This document shows positions 28,177 through 38,098 of a stretch of DNA of 64,000 nucleotides, in pieces; the first letter of the stretch is position 1; the number at the start of each line of letters is the position of its first letter. This DNA is from Stenomitos frigidus ULC18 (GTDB lineage Bacteria; Cyanobacteriota; Cyanobacteriia; Leptolyngbyales; Leptolyngbyaceae): contig NZ_PVWK01000159.1 of assembly GCF_003003795.1 (NCBI RefSeq), forward strand, positions 1 through 64,000. Direction: 5' to 3'. Under the pieces are notes generated by a model, which saw only the letters and a program-made list of their open reading frames with translations, was not told the origin of the DNA and searched no databases. A program made the translations under genes and the position numbers.

Positions 28177-28240
28177 AAACCCGGTTTCTAGTTGCCACCG
28201 TCCTGGTTTTTACCAGTAGGGTGCATTAGAAACCGGGTTT
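28177..28240. repeat. dispersed palindrome, AAACCCGGTTTCTA type
   Basis: Perfect 14-bp inverted arms (28177-28190 and 28227-28240) with a 36-bp centre. The core AGAAACCCGG is shared with the element at 10079-10146. It sits between the cpcC2 and cpcE genes. Confidence 0.6.
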
Positions 28241-28281
28241 CCCCAACTATTGTATCGATGTTCTAAAGGGTTATCGATGGT

Positions 28282-29154
28282 TTAGAGGGGAGTGATGCTA
28301 GCAATTTTGCCACCCTGACGTTGGACTCTCTGCATGTGCGGAGTCAGCTCTTCGTAGGGAATAATGACAGATTTATTCACACGGCGCACCTTGGGGTAGC
28401 CCGGTCCGCTAATGCCAGCCACTTCAACACGGAAGAGCCGACCAGAGCCGAACGCCTTTGACCCACCAAACGCACTGACGGCATCATCCCCTTTGGCCGC
28501 TGGCAAGAAGGCATAGCCTCCTGCACCGCTACCAGACGGAGGCACGATCGTCGAAGCGGCATTACGTGCTAAATCCTTCACCAATCGAGGTGCATTGCCC
28601 GTTAGCTGAGCCAGATCGCTGTTGGAAGCGCCACGATAGAGTTGGAACAAACGCGTAAAGCCAACCGATTTCTGACCGATCCCTGTTGTGACCAGATCGC
28701 GGTAGTAAGGCACGATCGTTTCACCAAAGTAGGTTTGATACTCTGACGAATCGATGTAGGAATCGATGTCGGCTTCGTAACCTTTGTCCTGGTAAATGTT
28801 CATGTGGTCAGTGATTTCGGACTGATCGTAGGGAACCCGTCCCAGGAGGTGCTTATAGTTAAGCTCGATCGTCCGACTTTGGAAGCTGCTGTGGAAAAAC
28901 TTCTGCTTGTACAGGTCTGATTTAGCCACTTGACGGACAAATTCCTGCACTGTGATCTTGCCATCCCGTAAAAGCGACTCAGCGATCACCAGACGTTCAG
29001 ATGTGAGTAGGTGAGGATTGCCTAATACCTGCCGATAAACGGCCAGAATAACCGCTTCAATCTCTCCTTTGGTTGCGTTTGGACGCAATTCGATGGGAGC
29101 GGCATCACTAAACGCAGATGTTCCGAGGCGAGAGGCTGCTGTTGTAATAGCCAC
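28282..29154 (-). CDS. cpcC2: phycobilisome rod linker CpcC (second copy)
   Basis: The protein has 290 residues. The linker domain at about 20-180 has [39 protein letters not shown] and [13 protein letters not shown] Gly/Ala-rich linker of about 40 residues follows, and a CpcD-like C-terminal domain ([10 protein letters not shown]...[22 protein letters not shown]) caps it. It joins phycocyanin hexamers within a rod. It lies 145 bp downstream of the first linker and is a clear paralogue of it. Confidence 0.93.
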   Translation of the reverse strand: MAITTAASRLGTSAFSDAAPIELRPNATKGEIEAVILAVYRQVLGNPHLLTSERLVIAESLLRDGKITVQEFVRQVAKSDLYKQKFFHSSFQSRTIELNYKHLLGRVPYDQSEITDHMNIYQDKGYEADIDSYIDSSEYQTYFGETIVPYYRDLVTTGIGQKSVGFTRLFQLYRGASNSDLAQLTGNAPRLVKDLARNAASTIVPPSGSGAGGYAFLPAAKGDDAVSAFGGSKAFGSGRLFRVEVAGISGPGYPKVRRVNKSVIIPYEELTPHMQRVQRQGGKIASITPL

Positions 29155-29299
29155 CTGAAATTCTCCTTCAATAATTTAGCAATGAAAAAGTGGATTAAGA
29201 AGAATCAATCGACTTCACAGCCCTCATCTCCCTACGAAAGAGGGCGCAGGAGGATGAGGGCTATGAAACATCTAATCTTAGCTTTAATGCTCCACTCGC

Positions 29300-30130
29300 T
29301 TAGACCGCTGTAACACTGATGACCTTATTGCCTGCGCGATTCAGCTGTTGCAACTTAGTCGTCAGCTGATCGTAAGCAACCACCACTTCTGTGACACTGC
29401 GCCGCACAACGGTTGCGTTGGGAGTCGCCGACTTCAGCACCCTGATCCGATAGACATCGCCTCGGCTACCGCCAACCGCACCCGCTAACGAGCTAGTAGT
29501 AGGGGCATTGATTGGGGTTGCCGCATTTCTGGCCACTTCCCAGGTAAGTTTGGGTTGCTTTTGCCCCTGCGACCGATCGCTATTGGCATAACCACGATAG
29601 AGATGCAACAGGCGGCTAAAGCCGATCGATCGCTGTCCAGGGTGATCCACTTGAAAGTCCCGATGGTAGGGCACAACATGATCGCCGAAGCTTTGTTGAT
29701 ATTCCCATGAGTCAAGATAGGACGCAATCTCGGCTTCATACCCCTGGGACGTATACAAATCCAAATGGTAGGAAATCTCAGACTGATCGTAGGGGGCTCG
29801 CCCTAACAGATGTTTATAGTTCAACTCAATAAAGCGAACATGGAAATTGGGATACAAAAACTTTTCCCGGTAAAGCTCTGACTGAGCGATCGCCCGAACA
29901 AAATCTCGTACTGTAATACTTCCGTTCAGCAAGAGTGATTCTGGACCCACTAACCGTTCACTCTGCATCAAATACTCATTACCCAGTACCTGACGATACG
30001 CTGACCGGATAACAGCTTTGGCATCATCTTGAGTCCAGTGCGGACGCAATTCAACGGGTTCCGTCTCCTCGAAGGGGCTAATCCCCAGTTTTCCTGCTTC
30101 TTTTAAACCAGCCATCGTTGTTTTCCCCAA
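29300..30130 (-). CDS. cpcC1: phycobilisome rod linker CpcC (first copy)
   Basis: The protein has 276 residues with the same domain plan as its downstream neighbour: a rod-linker domain ([50 protein letters not shown]) and a C-terminal CpcD-like domain ([12 protein letters not shown]...[21 protein letters not shown]). The spacer is shorter than in the downstream copy. The two linkers would fill different positions along the rod. It is separated from cpcA by a structured 227-nt gap. Confidence 0.93.
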   Translation of the reverse strand: MGKTTMAGLKEAGKLGISPFEETEPVELRPHWTQDDAKAVIRSAYRQVLGNEYLMQSERLVGPESLLLNGSITVRDFVRAIAQSELYREKFLYPNFHVRFIELNYKHLLGRAPYDQSEISYHLDLYTSQGYEAEIASYLDSWEYQQSFGDHVVPYHRDFQVDHPGQRSIGFSRLLHLYRGYANSDRSQGQKQPKLTWEVARNAATPINAPTTSSLAGAVGGSRGDVYRIRVLKSATPNATVVRRSVTEVVVAYDQLTTKLQQLNRAGNKVISVTAV

Positions 30131-30197
30131 TCAACTCAATAAAATAGTCAACTCTTTGCAGTGAGTCTTACAGCTGTTTTTCAAGTGAATAAATTAT

Positions 30198-30245
30198 GGG
30201 GATGCCAGAGCGGTGCTCCTGCGTGAGAGTTTGACTCTCGTCCCC
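30198..30245 (-). promoter_or_regulatory. structured intercistronic RNA, distal stem
   Basis: GGGGA and TCCCC close a structure that contains a tight GAGAGT-TTG-ACTCTC hairpin (30225-30239). It lies between cpcA and cpcC1 and may protect or process the cpcBA transcript (inference). Confidence 0.45.
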
Positions 30246-30290
30246 TTACCAAGGCCAATGAAATTGTCTGTAAGGACTGTTCATAAAAGG

Positions 30291-30346
30291 GCCCGGAGCG
30301 GTCAACAACCAGTCGTCAAGCGATAGAGCTGTTTACTGTTCCGGGC
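30291..30346 (-). terminator. intercistronic hairpin after cpcA
   Basis: GCCCGGAG (30291-30298) pairs with TTCCGGGC (30339-30346, one mismatch) across a 40-nt loop. On the minus strand it is followed by CTTTTATG. Such partial terminators after cpcBA keep linker mRNA lower than phycocyanin mRNA. Confidence 0.55.
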
Positions 30347-30357
30347 AAACGCCGCAG

Positions 30358-30846
30358 TTAGCTCAGAGCGTTGATCATGTAGTCGATGTAGGAGTTGGCC
30401 TCAAGCGCAGGATCACCCGAGAGACCGTGGTTAGCCTTGATATACTTGAGTGCTTCAACATACCAGCTAGGCGATAGCTCAAAGGTGCTGTGCATTTCAG
30501 CTAGACCAGCCAGCAGATAATCATCAGCAGGCCCTGTACCACCGGCGATCAGGCAGTATTGAATCATGCGCACATAATAGCCAATGTCGCGGGAGCACTT
30601 AGCTTTACCGCGAGCATCAGAGGCATAATTGTTGCCAGACATGCTGGTGGTGTAGGGAAACTTTTGGTAGACCGCATTCGCAGCACCTTCAGTCAACTGA
30701 TTGGCTTTAGCACCCAGCGCCTTAGCAGCTTCCAGGTCAGCAGTTGCCAAACGAAGGCGACCGAAAGCAACTTGGAGTTCGGTGTTGCTCAGGAAACGAC
30801 CTTGGGAATCAGCACTAGCAACGGCTTCAGTCAATTGCGTTTTCAT
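30358..30846 (-). CDS. cpcA: C-phycocyanin alpha subunit
   Basis: The protein has 162 residues, full length. Cys84 in [17 protein letters not shown] carries the phycocyanobilin, attached by CpcE/CpcF. It ends [16 protein letters not shown] as in other CpcA. It follows cpcB by 93 bp, the usual spacing of this co-transcribed pair. Confidence 0.99.
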   Translation of the reverse strand: MKTQLTEAVASADSQGRFLSNTELQVAFGRLRLATADLEAAKALGAKANQLTEGAANAVYQKFPYTTSMSGNNYASDARGKAKCSRDIGYYVRMIQYCLIAGGTGPADDYLLAGLAEMHSTFELSPSWYVEALKYIKANHGLSGDPALEANSYIDYMINALS

Positions 30847-30939
30847 TCGTATTAGAGCTCCTCTAATGGTTTACAAAGTGTTGGTTGGAATACGTTCGTA
30901 TCGACAGGGTAGAGACTTAAGGCAGATACCCAATCGGGG

Positions 30940-31458
30940 TTAGCCTACAGCCGAAGCAGCCCGATCGAAATAGCCAGCCAATTCAGCCATCAAGCTGCTG
31001 CAATCGCCAGGAGTCACACCGTTGCGATCGTTCGCGATGGCGATCGCCGCATCTTTCATCTTGGTGATGCTGGTTGCCATTGAGGAACCAGGCACGCCCA
31101 AAGCCAAATAGGTTTCGCGCAGACCATTCAGGCAGCGATCGTCTAACACGCTAGCGTCACCGGTGAAGACGGCATAGGTGACATAGCGCAAAATAATGTC
31201 CATATCACGCACACAAGCAGAAACCCGACGGTTGGTGTAAGCATTACCACCAGGAGCAATGAGCTGGGGTTGCTCAGCAAACAAAGCCCGTGCCGCACCA
31301 GACACGATCGTGGACGCATTGCTAGTAATGCGGTTCACAACGTCATAGCGCTTGGAACCATCTTTGACCATAGACATCAGCGCATCGATTTGAGCAGTAT
31401 TCACTAGCTCACCCCGTGTATCAGCCTGGGCAACCACTTTAGTAAACGCGTCTAGCAT
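30940..31458 (-). CDS. cpcB: C-phycocyanin beta subunit
   Basis: The protein has 172 residues, full length. Cys82 ([20 protein letters not shown]) and Cys153 ([13 protein letters not shown]) are the two bilin sites, and Asn72 in GGNAYTNRR is the methylated position. It is the first gene of the operon. The RBS TTAGGAGA lies just before ATG. The untranslated leader is about 200 nt long, counting from the promoter at 31666-31694. Confidence 0.99.
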   Translation of the reverse strand: MLDAFTKVVAQADTRGELVNTAQIDALMSMVKDGSKRYDVVNRITSNASTIVSGAARALFAEQPQLIAPGGNAYTNRRVSACVRDMDIILRYVTYAVFTGDASVLDDRCLNGLRETYLALGVPGSSMATSITKMKDAAIAIANDRNGVTPGDCSSLMAELAGYFDRAASAVG

Positions 31459-31665
31459 TGATTCAATCTCCTAAATTTGCTCAATTGAGTATTTATGAAC
31501 TTGTTTCGAAACTGAAATAGATTCAGTTTGAATTTCAACTGCCAAAGCAGCCCAAGACGGGTACACCAAAACCCACCTTCATGTTCCATCAACCCCTCAT
31601 CATCATGAAGCAGATAAGTTTCACAAAGCGCCAGCTCTCCGCAAGAGAAAGCCAACACTTAGGCT

Positions 31666-31694
31666 TATATAGACTCAGACATTGCCTGTGTCAA
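31666..31694 (-). promoter_or_regulatory. sigma-70-type promoter of the cpc operon
   Basis: On the minus strand, TTGACA (31694-31689) and TATATA (31671-31666) are separated by exactly 17 bp, near-consensus for the housekeeping sigma factor. Transcription would start near 31659 and give a 200-nt leader before cpcB. Confidence 0.75.
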
Positions 31695-31730
31695 TGCATC
31701 AGAAAAGGTAGGGAATCGAAACGCTTGATC

Positions 31731-31755
31731 GTTGTAGCGACCTGATCGTTACAAC
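31731..31755. promoter_or_regulatory. palindromic operator candidate upstream of cpc promoter
   Basis: GTTGTA-N-CGA-N5-TCG-N-TACAAC is an imperfect 25-bp dyad (GTTGTA/TACAAC and CGA/TCG pair) centred about 85 bp upstream of the presumed start. The word TGATCGTT also occurs twice there. The position suits an activator or repressor site. Confidence 0.4.
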
Positions 31756-32194
31756 TAGGAGCCTGGTTTGTTTCTGGAATAACCCTGATTAAAACAATCT
31801 ACTTGTGCAAGATTTGTGCAATTAAAAAACATTAGAAGAAGAGGCGAGTTTCAAAGACCAATAAAGGCTAGATCCCTCTCTGAACAAGCTTTTTAGTGTT
31901 GCAGCTCAAATATTCACTTGTAAATTATTCTTAACATTAAGGTGTTTCTTAACAAACCTGGGGACTTCTAAAAACGGCTCTAATTGTTGGTCAAAAGGAA
32001 ACTAGCGCCCTTTGGGGCAGCGTTTTTTCCCTAAGTTCAATCCTTTACTTAAATTCAATCATTCACTATAGTTGCCCAGCTTAGTATTAAAGTATGTAAC
32101 GTTTTGTCAGACTGGCGCAGCGTGCAATCACCTCTCCGCTTTATGATGATCGGGATACTCTTGGAAGTTTAGTAAGATAGGAGCCTATTTAAGC
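31756..32194. other. divergent cpcB/cpcG promoter region, upstream part
   Basis: AT-rich spacer (TTTTTTAATTG, TAAATTATTCTTAAC and similar). It should contain the cpcG promoter. No gene or repeat is seen. Confidence 0.4.
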
Positions 32195-32947
32195 GTGGCA
32201 ATTCCTCTATTAACGTATTCTCCTTCCGCTCCAAACCAGCGCGTAGCCCCGCTAGGTGCAAGAGATGACGAAGCCATTATTTATTCAAGCGATGATCTAT
32301 ACTCCCCAACAGACGTAGGCAACCTGATTAATGCTGCCTATCGCCAGATCTTCTTCCATGCGTTTAAGTGGGATCGTGAAGTTGCCCTTGAATCACAGCT
32401 TCGCAACAGGCAAATTACAGTCCGTGATTTTATCCGGGGGCTGTTACTTTCTAAAACCTTCATCGATAGCTTTTACGACAAAAACAGTAATTACCGCTTT
32501 GTCGAACACTGTGTCGAAAAAGTTCTAGGACGTCGAGTTTACAACCAGCGGGAAAAGATTGCCTGGTCAGCCATCGTGATGACCAAAGGCGTTAAAGGGT
32601 TTGTTGATGATCTGCTCAACAGCGACGAGTATATTGAAAACTTTGGGGAGAACACAGTTCCCTATCACCGTCGTCGCACTTTACCGAGTCGCGCCATCGG
32701 TGAAACCCCCTTCAACATTACGTCTCCTCGCTACGATGCCTACTACCGTTCTCAATTGGGCTTCCCCCAAACAATCTGGCAAGAGGTTGTTCGCAACTAC
32801 CGCTCTTACGACAAGCAACCCAAAACAGGCGATCCTGCTTTATTCCTCAATATGGCCAGAAGCATCAGCCCGGCACCCGCTACACCGAGCAGAACATCGG
32901 TCTACAACATTGACATTGACAAGACTGTCCCTTATCGCTCTCGCTAA
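32195..32947 (+). CDS. cpcG: phycobilisome rod-core linker CpcG
   Basis: The protein has 250 residues. The linker domain at about 30-180 shows [62 protein letters not shown] and the C-terminal-half motif [15 protein letters not shown]. CpcG joins peripheral rods to the allophycocyanin core. The start is GTG at 32195 (product begins MAIPLLTY), preceded by TAGGAG at about 12 nt. It is divergent from cpcB. Confidence 0.94.
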   Translation: MAIPLLTYSPSAPNQRVAPLGARDDEAIIYSSDDLYSPTDVGNLINAAYRQIFFHAFKWDREVALESQLRNRQITVRDFIRGLLLSKTFIDSFYDKNSNYRFVEHCVEKVLGRRVYNQREKIAWSAIVMTKGVKGFVDDLLNSDEYIENFGENTVPYHRRRTLPSRAIGETPFNITSPRYDAYYRSQLGFPQTIWQEVVRNYRSYDKQPKTGDPALFLNMARSISPAPATPSRTSVYNIDIDKTVPYRSR

Positions 32948-33034
32948 AGGATGGGGCTTGAATTTAGCTTAGTCAGGCTTTGAGTGCGCATTCAAGCAGT
33001 CCTGACGAGGTAGCGCAGATCCTTATTTATAAGG

Positions 33035-33066
33035 AACCGATCGCTCTGCTCCGATCGCGCGGTTCT
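33035..33066 (+). terminator. hairpin after cpcG
   Basis: GAACCGATCG pairs with CGATCG-CG-CGGTTC with a two-base bulge. There is no T run, so it is only a possible transcript end. The 33067-33286 stretch holds no gene that I can see. Confidence 0.4.
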
Positions 33067-33286
33067 GTCTAGCAGTGGCGCTAAGCTGAGGGCGATCGTC
33101 GCTAAGCATTTGTTAAAAAATAACTGCATACTTTTGGATTGGCGATCAGCGATTAGCGTTTCTCTGATGGCTGACCGCTACAGTCCACGACATTGTTTCT
33201 TTACAGTCTCTAAGCGCATCAATTCAGGTTTCGTTGGCCCGCCTCAACACGGTGGGTTCTTTTTTTACTCAAAAAGTCTTAAGAGG

Positions 33287-34225
33287 CTAACGAGTTTCTG
33301 GCTTGTAGTCTCGTAGCATCAGCGCTTCTACCGCGGCCTGAGGAGTAATATCCCCCCTGAGCAGACGATCGACCTGATGCGAAATGGGGACAGCAATCTG
33401 CTGCTGGGTAGCCAGTTTCATCAAGACCTGAGTGGTATTGACGCCTTCTGCCGTGCCCTGAAGTTGTGCGAGGACTACAGACAATGATTGCCCTTGAGCC
33501 AGTCCATAGCCAACTTGATAGTTGCGACTGAGCGCACTGTTACAGGTTGCCAGCAAATCGCCTAGCCCAGACAAGCCGTAGAAGGTCTCCGGTTTTGCGC
33601 CCCAATAAGTGCCGACACGAATAATTTCAGCAAGACCACGAGTGACTAAAGCAGCTTTAGCGTTCGTTCCTAGCTGCAGACCATCGCAGGCTCCAACGGC
33701 GATCGCAATGACGTTTTTCAGCGCCCCTCCCAATTCAACGCCCACCACATCGGAGTTGGTATAAACCCGAAATGCATTGGACGATAGCGCCGCTTGTACG
33801 GTTTGTGCTGCTGCTAAATCCTGGCTGGCAACAACCGTAGCCGCAGGCAACCCCTGCTGAATTTCTTTGGAGAGGTTGGGCCCCGATAAAACCACAACTG
33901 CATGCGATGGCAAAGCCGCCTGCCAGATTTGGGAGGGTAGTAACGGCTTGGTTGCTACGCTAGCTTCGGCTGCCAACCCTTTGGTTGCCGTCACAAAAAC
34001 GGTATGAGCCGCGATCGCAGCCGGTTGAATCTGCTCAACAACGGCGCTTACACCCTTCATAGAGACGGCTGAAAGCACAAGATCAGCACCATCAATCACG
34101 GTTTGCAAGTGCTCGTGACTTTGCCGTGACCACACCTTGACGGTGTGACCCTTTGCCTTTGCTAGTGTGGCTAATGTTGTTCCCCAGGCTCCAGCACCGA
34201 GAATCGCGATCGTACGTTGTTGCAT
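33287..34225 (-). CDS. gpsA: glycerol-3-phosphate dehydrogenase [NAD(P)+]
   Basis: Makes sn-glycerol 3-phosphate from dihydroxyacetone phosphate, the start of membrane lipid synthesis. It has 312 residues. The NAD motif ILGAGAWGTTLA is at 8-19. VVLSGPNLSKEI, VGVELGGALKNVIAIAVG (with active-site Lys) and GLSGLGDLLATCNS.LSRN follow. It lies 38 bp downstream of lipA on the same strand, so the two are probably one operon. Confidence 0.97.
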   Translation of the reverse strand: MQQRTIAILGAGAWGTTLATLAKAKGHTVKVWSRQSHEHLQTVIDGADLVLSAVSMKGVSAVVEQIQPAAIAAHTVFVTATKGLAAEASVATKPLLPSQIWQAALPSHAVVVLSGPNLSKEIQQGLPAATVVASQDLAAAQTVQAALSSNAFRVYTNSDVVGVELGGALKNVIAIAVGACDGLQLGTNAKAALVTRGLAEIIRVGTYWGAKPETFYGLSGLGDLLATCNSALSRNYQVGYGLAQGQSLSVVLAQLQGTAEGVNTTQVLMKLATQQQIAVPISHQVDRLLRGDITPQAAVEALMLRDYKPETR

Positions 34226-34262
34226 GGAATTAAACTAGCAGCTTTCAGCGATCAGCTTTCAG

Positions 34263-35186
34263 CTAATAACTGACTTCTGACTCCTGACGCTTGACCGCTT
34301 CAAGCTGATTGCCTCTTTCTCGTGGATGCCGTTCCATCAGTGACCTTACCTGTTCGGCGTGATAGGAACTGCGCGTCAAGGGTGACGCCACTACTTGTAA
34401 GAAACCCAGCGATTCGCCATAGGCTCTCCAGGCATCGAACTGCTCTGGGCGCACAAAATCAACGACTCCTAAATGTTTTTGACTCGGCTGGAGATATTGC
34501 CCGATCGTCAAAATGTCACAATCCACTGCTCGCAGATCGCGCATGACCTGTTTGATCTCCTCATCGGTTTCACTCAATCCCACCATTACACCTGTTTTGG
34601 TATAAACCCAGGGAGCCAGGTCACGGGTGCGCTGCAATAACTCCAGAGATCGGGCATAGCTCCCTTGCGGACGGACATGACGATACAGGCGGGAAATCGT
34701 TTCGATGTTGTGATTCAGTACTTCTGGTGCGGCTTTCAGAATAGTCGCCAAGGCATCCCAATTGCCGCAAAGGTCAGGAATCAAGACCTCGATCGTGGTG
34801 CCTGGCGAAGCCGCACGAATAGCATGGATGCAGCGATCGAACTGAGTAGCCCCCCCATCGGGTAAGTCATCCCGATTGACTGAGGTCACAACGACATGAT
34901 TCAGCTGCATCCGGCGTACTGCTTCTGCCAGCCGCTCCGGCTCTGCTGAATCAAGCGGCTGAGGCTTTTTCTCAAAGTCAATATCGCAGTAGGGACAGGC
35001 GCGCGTGCAGGCGGGGCCCATAATCAAAAAGGTAGCCGTACCGTTGTTAAAGCACTCGCCAATATTTGGGCAGGAGGCCTCTTCACAGACTGTGTTCAGC
35101 CCCAAATCCCGCAATATGTCTTTAACGCTTCCGACCCGCTCCCACTGCGGCGCTTTGACCCGCAACCACTCTGGTTTAACGACCAC
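34263..35186 (-). CDS. lipA: lipoyl synthase
   Basis: Radical SAM enzyme that inserts two sulfurs into octanoyl chains to make lipoyl groups. It has 307 residues. The auxiliary cluster cysteines are C34, C39 and C45 ([12 protein letters not shown]), and the radical SAM cysteines are C60, C64 and C67 (CTRACPYC). [10 protein letters not shown] and GLSETDEEI also match. The C-terminal RSSYHAEQ motif is present. It is followed by gpsA and preceded on the same strand by the HTH protein gene. Confidence 0.97.
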   Translation of the reverse strand: MVVKPEWLRVKAPQWERVGSVKDILRDLGLNTVCEEASCPNIGECFNNGTATFLIMGPACTRACPYCDIDFEKKPQPLDSAEPERLAEAVRRMQLNHVVVTSVNRDDLPDGGATQFDRCIHAIRAASPGTTIEVLIPDLCGNWDALATILKAAPEVLNHNIETISRLYRHVRPQGSYARSLELLQRTRDLAPWVYTKTGVMVGLSETDEEIKQVMRDLRAVDCDILTIGQYLQPSQKHLGVVDFVRPEQFDAWRAYGESLGFLQVVASPLTRSSYHAEQVRSLMERHPRERGNQLEAVKRQESEVSY

Positions 35187-35286
35187 GCTTCATCCTGAGT
35201 TAAACAACGTCTTGTCCATCCTATCAGGCGTAGGCTGGAAGGTAGAAGCTCTGCCAGAGAGGAACGGAGTGTAGCAACCAAAAGCA

Positions 35287-36387
35287 CTAAAGCGGGCTGT
35301 TTTCGGGTGGTGAGATCGCCCCTGGGGTCGTCGTGCCTTGCTTCACGTTTAGCGCTGCCGCACCTTTGGGGCTTACCTTAGCGTTGGCTGGCTGAGCCGG
35401 CGCTTGCGGCAACGGCGCGACTGTGGCTGGTGCAGGAGCAGGTGCTGCCCCTGTCTGATGCGGGATAGATTGGTGAGAAACCCAGGCAATACCGCCAGCC
35501 ATCAACGCGGCATAGCCCAAATAGACGTGCATTGAGTTGAGTTGCAAACCGGAGCGTACTTTTGGCTGCTGCCACGACGGCAAGACAGCGGTGGCTGAAT
35601 CGATCGCTGGCAATGACGCAGCCATTTGATTTCCATCCAACCCCAACGTATTAGCGGCTTGTCGAATAAAGCCTCGCAGGTAAATATCCTCAGGCAAGCG
35701 GTCAATGCGCCCAGACTCCAGAGCTTCTAGCTGGTGCATCGGAATCTGGGTCTTGATGTGCAAATGGTAAGGCGACCAGGACCTTTCTTGTCGCGCCTGA
35801 CGAATCGTCTGCCCCAGGGCTTGTAGGCACGTCTCTCGTGCTTCAAGCGCTGCCTGTAGTGCCAGTTCTCGTTTACTGAGCTTTTTGCGCGGGTTGGCGA
35901 GTCGCTTGGCGATGTGGGATGGCGGCGGTGGATAAAGCATGACGCGCTCTCGTGGTAAGGGAGGCGCTTGACTATTGACAGGGAGGACGGCTACCGTAGC
36001 GGGACGGTTGTGATCAGCGGCGATCGGTTCTCGATCCGGTGGGCTAACTGGCTGCTGGGGTGCTAGTTGCAGTGTCTTGGGTGCCGCTATTGCTAAGGCA
36101 GGGTTGGCAAACTCCTGTTTGGCTGGTTGCTCGATCGCGGGCTTCTTGCGCACCATTTTGCGTAGCGCCAGTCGAATGGCTTCTCTGCCGACTGCTCGTA
36201 CCATACACTGCACTTGTCTATGCAAATCATCTGGCAATGCTGCCAGGCTAGAGAGCATCTGCCCATAAATCTCGCTTTGATAAAGCTCAGCCTCTACCTG
36301 TCCCAAGATCGCCCTTAGTCCATTCAGGGAAACTTCAGCGTTCCCTCCAGGAACCGCCACGCAGTAAGTAGACTCATGTGCCAGCAT
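35287..36387 (-). CDS. RodZ-like HTH membrane protein
   Basis: The protein has 366 residues. A Pro/Ala-rich variable N-terminal half is followed by an HTH_25-type domain at about 195-270 (LGQTIRQARQERSWSPYHLHIKTQIPMHQLEALESGRIDRLPEDIYLRGFIRQAANTLGLDG, split here into its helices). One membrane helix lies near residue 305 (GYAALMAGGIAWV), and a Pro-rich tail follows. In RodZ this HTH binds MreB, but the N-terminal extension makes this an unusual relative. Membership of the lipA-gpsA operon is possible, since the gap is 100 bp. Confidence 0.8.
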   Translation of the reverse strand: MLAHESTYCVAVPGGNAEVSLNGLRAILGQVEAELYQSEIYGQMLSSLAALPDDLHRQVQCMVRAVGREAIRLALRKMVRKKPAIEQPAKQEFANPALAIAAPKTLQLAPQQPVSPPDREPIAADHNRPATVAVLPVNSQAPPLPRERVMLYPPPPSHIAKRLANPRKKLSKRELALQAALEARETCLQALGQTIRQARQERSWSPYHLHIKTQIPMHQLEALESGRIDRLPEDIYLRGFIRQAANTLGLDGNQMAASLPAIDSATAVLPSWQQPKVRSGLQLNSMHVYLGYAALMAGGIAWVSHQSIPHQTGAAPAPAPATVAPLPQAPAQPANAKVSPKGAAALNVKQGTTTPGAISPPENSPL

Positions 36388-36581
36388 GCATTGCCTCCCC
36401 TATCTAAAAAACCAGCATTAAACAGCTTGCACTGACTACAAACAGCGGTTAACTGGGCGGCGACAAAACCAGCACACAACCTTCGTTTAAAGTAAATAAT
36501 CAACCTGTCTTCATAACTTCATTCGAAGGGGTTTTGCATTCTTCCGGACGGATATGTTGCAATTCAGAACAAACCGACAAA

Positions 36582-36605
36582 ACGGCAGAGCATGAGCCCT
36601 GCCGT
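36582..36605 (-). terminator. terminator after the small 36634 gene
   Basis: ACGGCAG / CTGCCGT 7-bp stem (36582-36588, 36599-36605) with a 10-nt loop. On the minus strand it is followed by TTTTGTCGG. Together with the RBS-like GGA upstream it supports a real gene at 36634-36825. Confidence 0.6.
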
Positions 36606-36633
36606 CAGCAGCTTTAACAATTTTTTGCCATCT

Positions 36634-36825
36634 CTAATCGCGACGACTATCGTTAGAAGCGCACTCTTTGGATAGACAACGCTCAAGTAGGGAAACTTGA
36701 TGCAAGCGCCAAAAGCGGCTTGGCTGTAGAATGACTTTAAAACTGGGGTCGAAAATTGGCTGGCTCAGAAACTGCCAGATTGGGAAGGTAAGCTTGGTGT
36801 AGTGTGAAGGCAACATAGGAATCAT
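36634..36825 (-). CDS. small hypothetical protein (63 aa)
   Basis: Starting at ATG 36825 (or 36816), the product has 60-63 residues: SHYTKLTFPIWQFLSQPIFD then FKVILQPSRFWRLHQVSLLERCL, an aromatic- and Leu-rich helical sequence. A longer reading to 36951 exists but its added part looks non-coding. No family is recognised. The terminator directly downstream favours a gene. The 36388-36581 and 36826-37153 flanks hold nothing that I can support. Confidence 0.45.
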   Translation of the reverse strand: MIPMLPSHYTKLTFPIWQFLSQPIFDPSFKVILQPSRFWRLHQVSLLERCLSKECASNDSRRD

Positions 36826-37153
36826 TCCAGGTAACAGGGGTGGGCAACACCGATCGCAGGCGCTCATGCACTGATCAGTCTTCCACCTACAACCATGCCA
36901 AAATCTAGAGCAAATCCCCTTGTAAGGATTGCGGAATCTTTCTCTGCCCATGCTTTAAATGTCTGTATTTCTATGGAGGCGATCGTCCCTTTTTTCGCAT
37001 CAGGTTGGCTGTTCAGTCGATCGCTCGTTCAGTGCCTCAGGGCTTACAGGCATCAAGGGGCAATGTTAAGCAGTAATGCTATGCAAGATCGTTGATTGAC
37101 AAGGAACGGTTTGCGCTTCAGCCTTGCCGAAAACGCCATCCACTATCATTGAG

Positions 37154-38098
37154 CTACCCTTGGCTGAGCTTAGCGATCGCGTGAGTCAGCAGCTGGTAAA
37201 ATGCGTCAGCTTTGATCGTTTCGACTACATTTGTATTCGTTAGCGGCTCGGTAAGGTGCCACCAATCAACCACGGTGCGCCCCATCGTAAGTTCACTGCT
37301 GGTTTCGATCGCCACATGAGCGCGGCGACTAGTGAACAGGTCAGGCTGTAAAAGATAGGCAATTACACAGGGATCATGGAGCGGTGGGCCAGAGAACCCA
37401 TAGCGCTGCATATCCCGAGCACCGTAGTAAGCAAGTAAACCAAGCATCGCAGCGCTGATGGGCGAGTGAATCGCACGAATGGCACTGAGGCGCTCTGGTG
37501 TGGCAATCGCCTGATGTGTGACATCCAACCCCATCATTGTCAGTGGGATTCCGGCTGTGGCAACGACATGGGCGGCGTGCGGATCAACGTAAAGATTAAA
37601 TTCTGCCGAGGGTGTAATGTTACCCTGCGTCAAAGCCCCACCCATCATCACTATTTCTTTGATGTGTTGGCAAATCGCCGGTTCCTTGACGATCGCCACA
37701 GCAATGTTGGTCAGTGGCCCCAGTGTCGCAAGCGTGATGGGTTCCGTTGCTTGCAAGAGCGTCTCGATCAAAAAATCAACCGCGTGTTGCGCTTGCAGCG
37801 GCATCTGTGGTTCTGGCAGACTGATGCCGTCTAGTCCTGTTCTACCATGTATGTCTTCAGCCGTGATCAGCGGGCGTAGCAATGGGCGAGAACAGCCTGC
37901 GTAGATTGGTAACTCGCTTCTGCCAGCAAGTTCGCAGAGGCAACGAGCATTCTTTTGTGTCAAATTCAGCGGCACGTTGCCAGCGACCGTCGTCACGCCC
38001 AAAACGTTGAGCTGCTCTGGAAAGGCCAGCGCCAGAAAGAGTGCGATCGCGTCATCGGCTCCCGGATCGCAATCAATGATAATAGGCTTAGCGACCAT
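37154..38098 (-). CDS. inosine-uridine preferring nucleoside hydrolase
   Basis: Hydrolyses nucleosides to base and ribose. ATG 38098 starts MVAKPIIIDCDPGADDAIAL, the family's calcium-binding Asp motif. An upstream start (38161) would add 21 residues that do not match the family. The protein then has 314 residues. Other motifs: VTTVAGNVPLNLTQKNA, LATLGPLTNIA, MMGGAL, AEFNLYVDPHAA and LDVTHQA. It overlaps the end of the preceding gene by 11 bp, so the two are probably co-transcribed. Confidence 0.92.
   Translation of the reverse strand: MVAKPIIIDCDPGADDAIALFLALAFPEQLNVLGVTTVAGNVPLNLTQKNARCLCELAGRSELPIYAGCSRPLLRPLITAEDIHGRTGLDGISLPEPQMPLQAQHAVDFLIETLLQATEPITLATLGPLTNIAVAIVKEPAICQHIKEIVMMGGALTQGNITPSAEFNLYVDPHAAHVVATAGIPLTMMGLDVTHQAIATPERLSAIRAIHSPISAAMLGLLAYYGARDMQRYGFSGPPLHDPCVIAYLLQPDLFTSRRAHVAIETSSELTMGRTVVDWWHLTEPLTNTNVVETIKADAFYQLLTHAIAKLSQG

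Noticed and set aside
31452-31658. open frame overlapping cpcB start
   Set aside because: It lies in the cpcB leader, has no RBS, and its composition is not protein-like.
36895-37095. plus-strand open frame
   Set aside because: No RBS, no family and no transcription signal.
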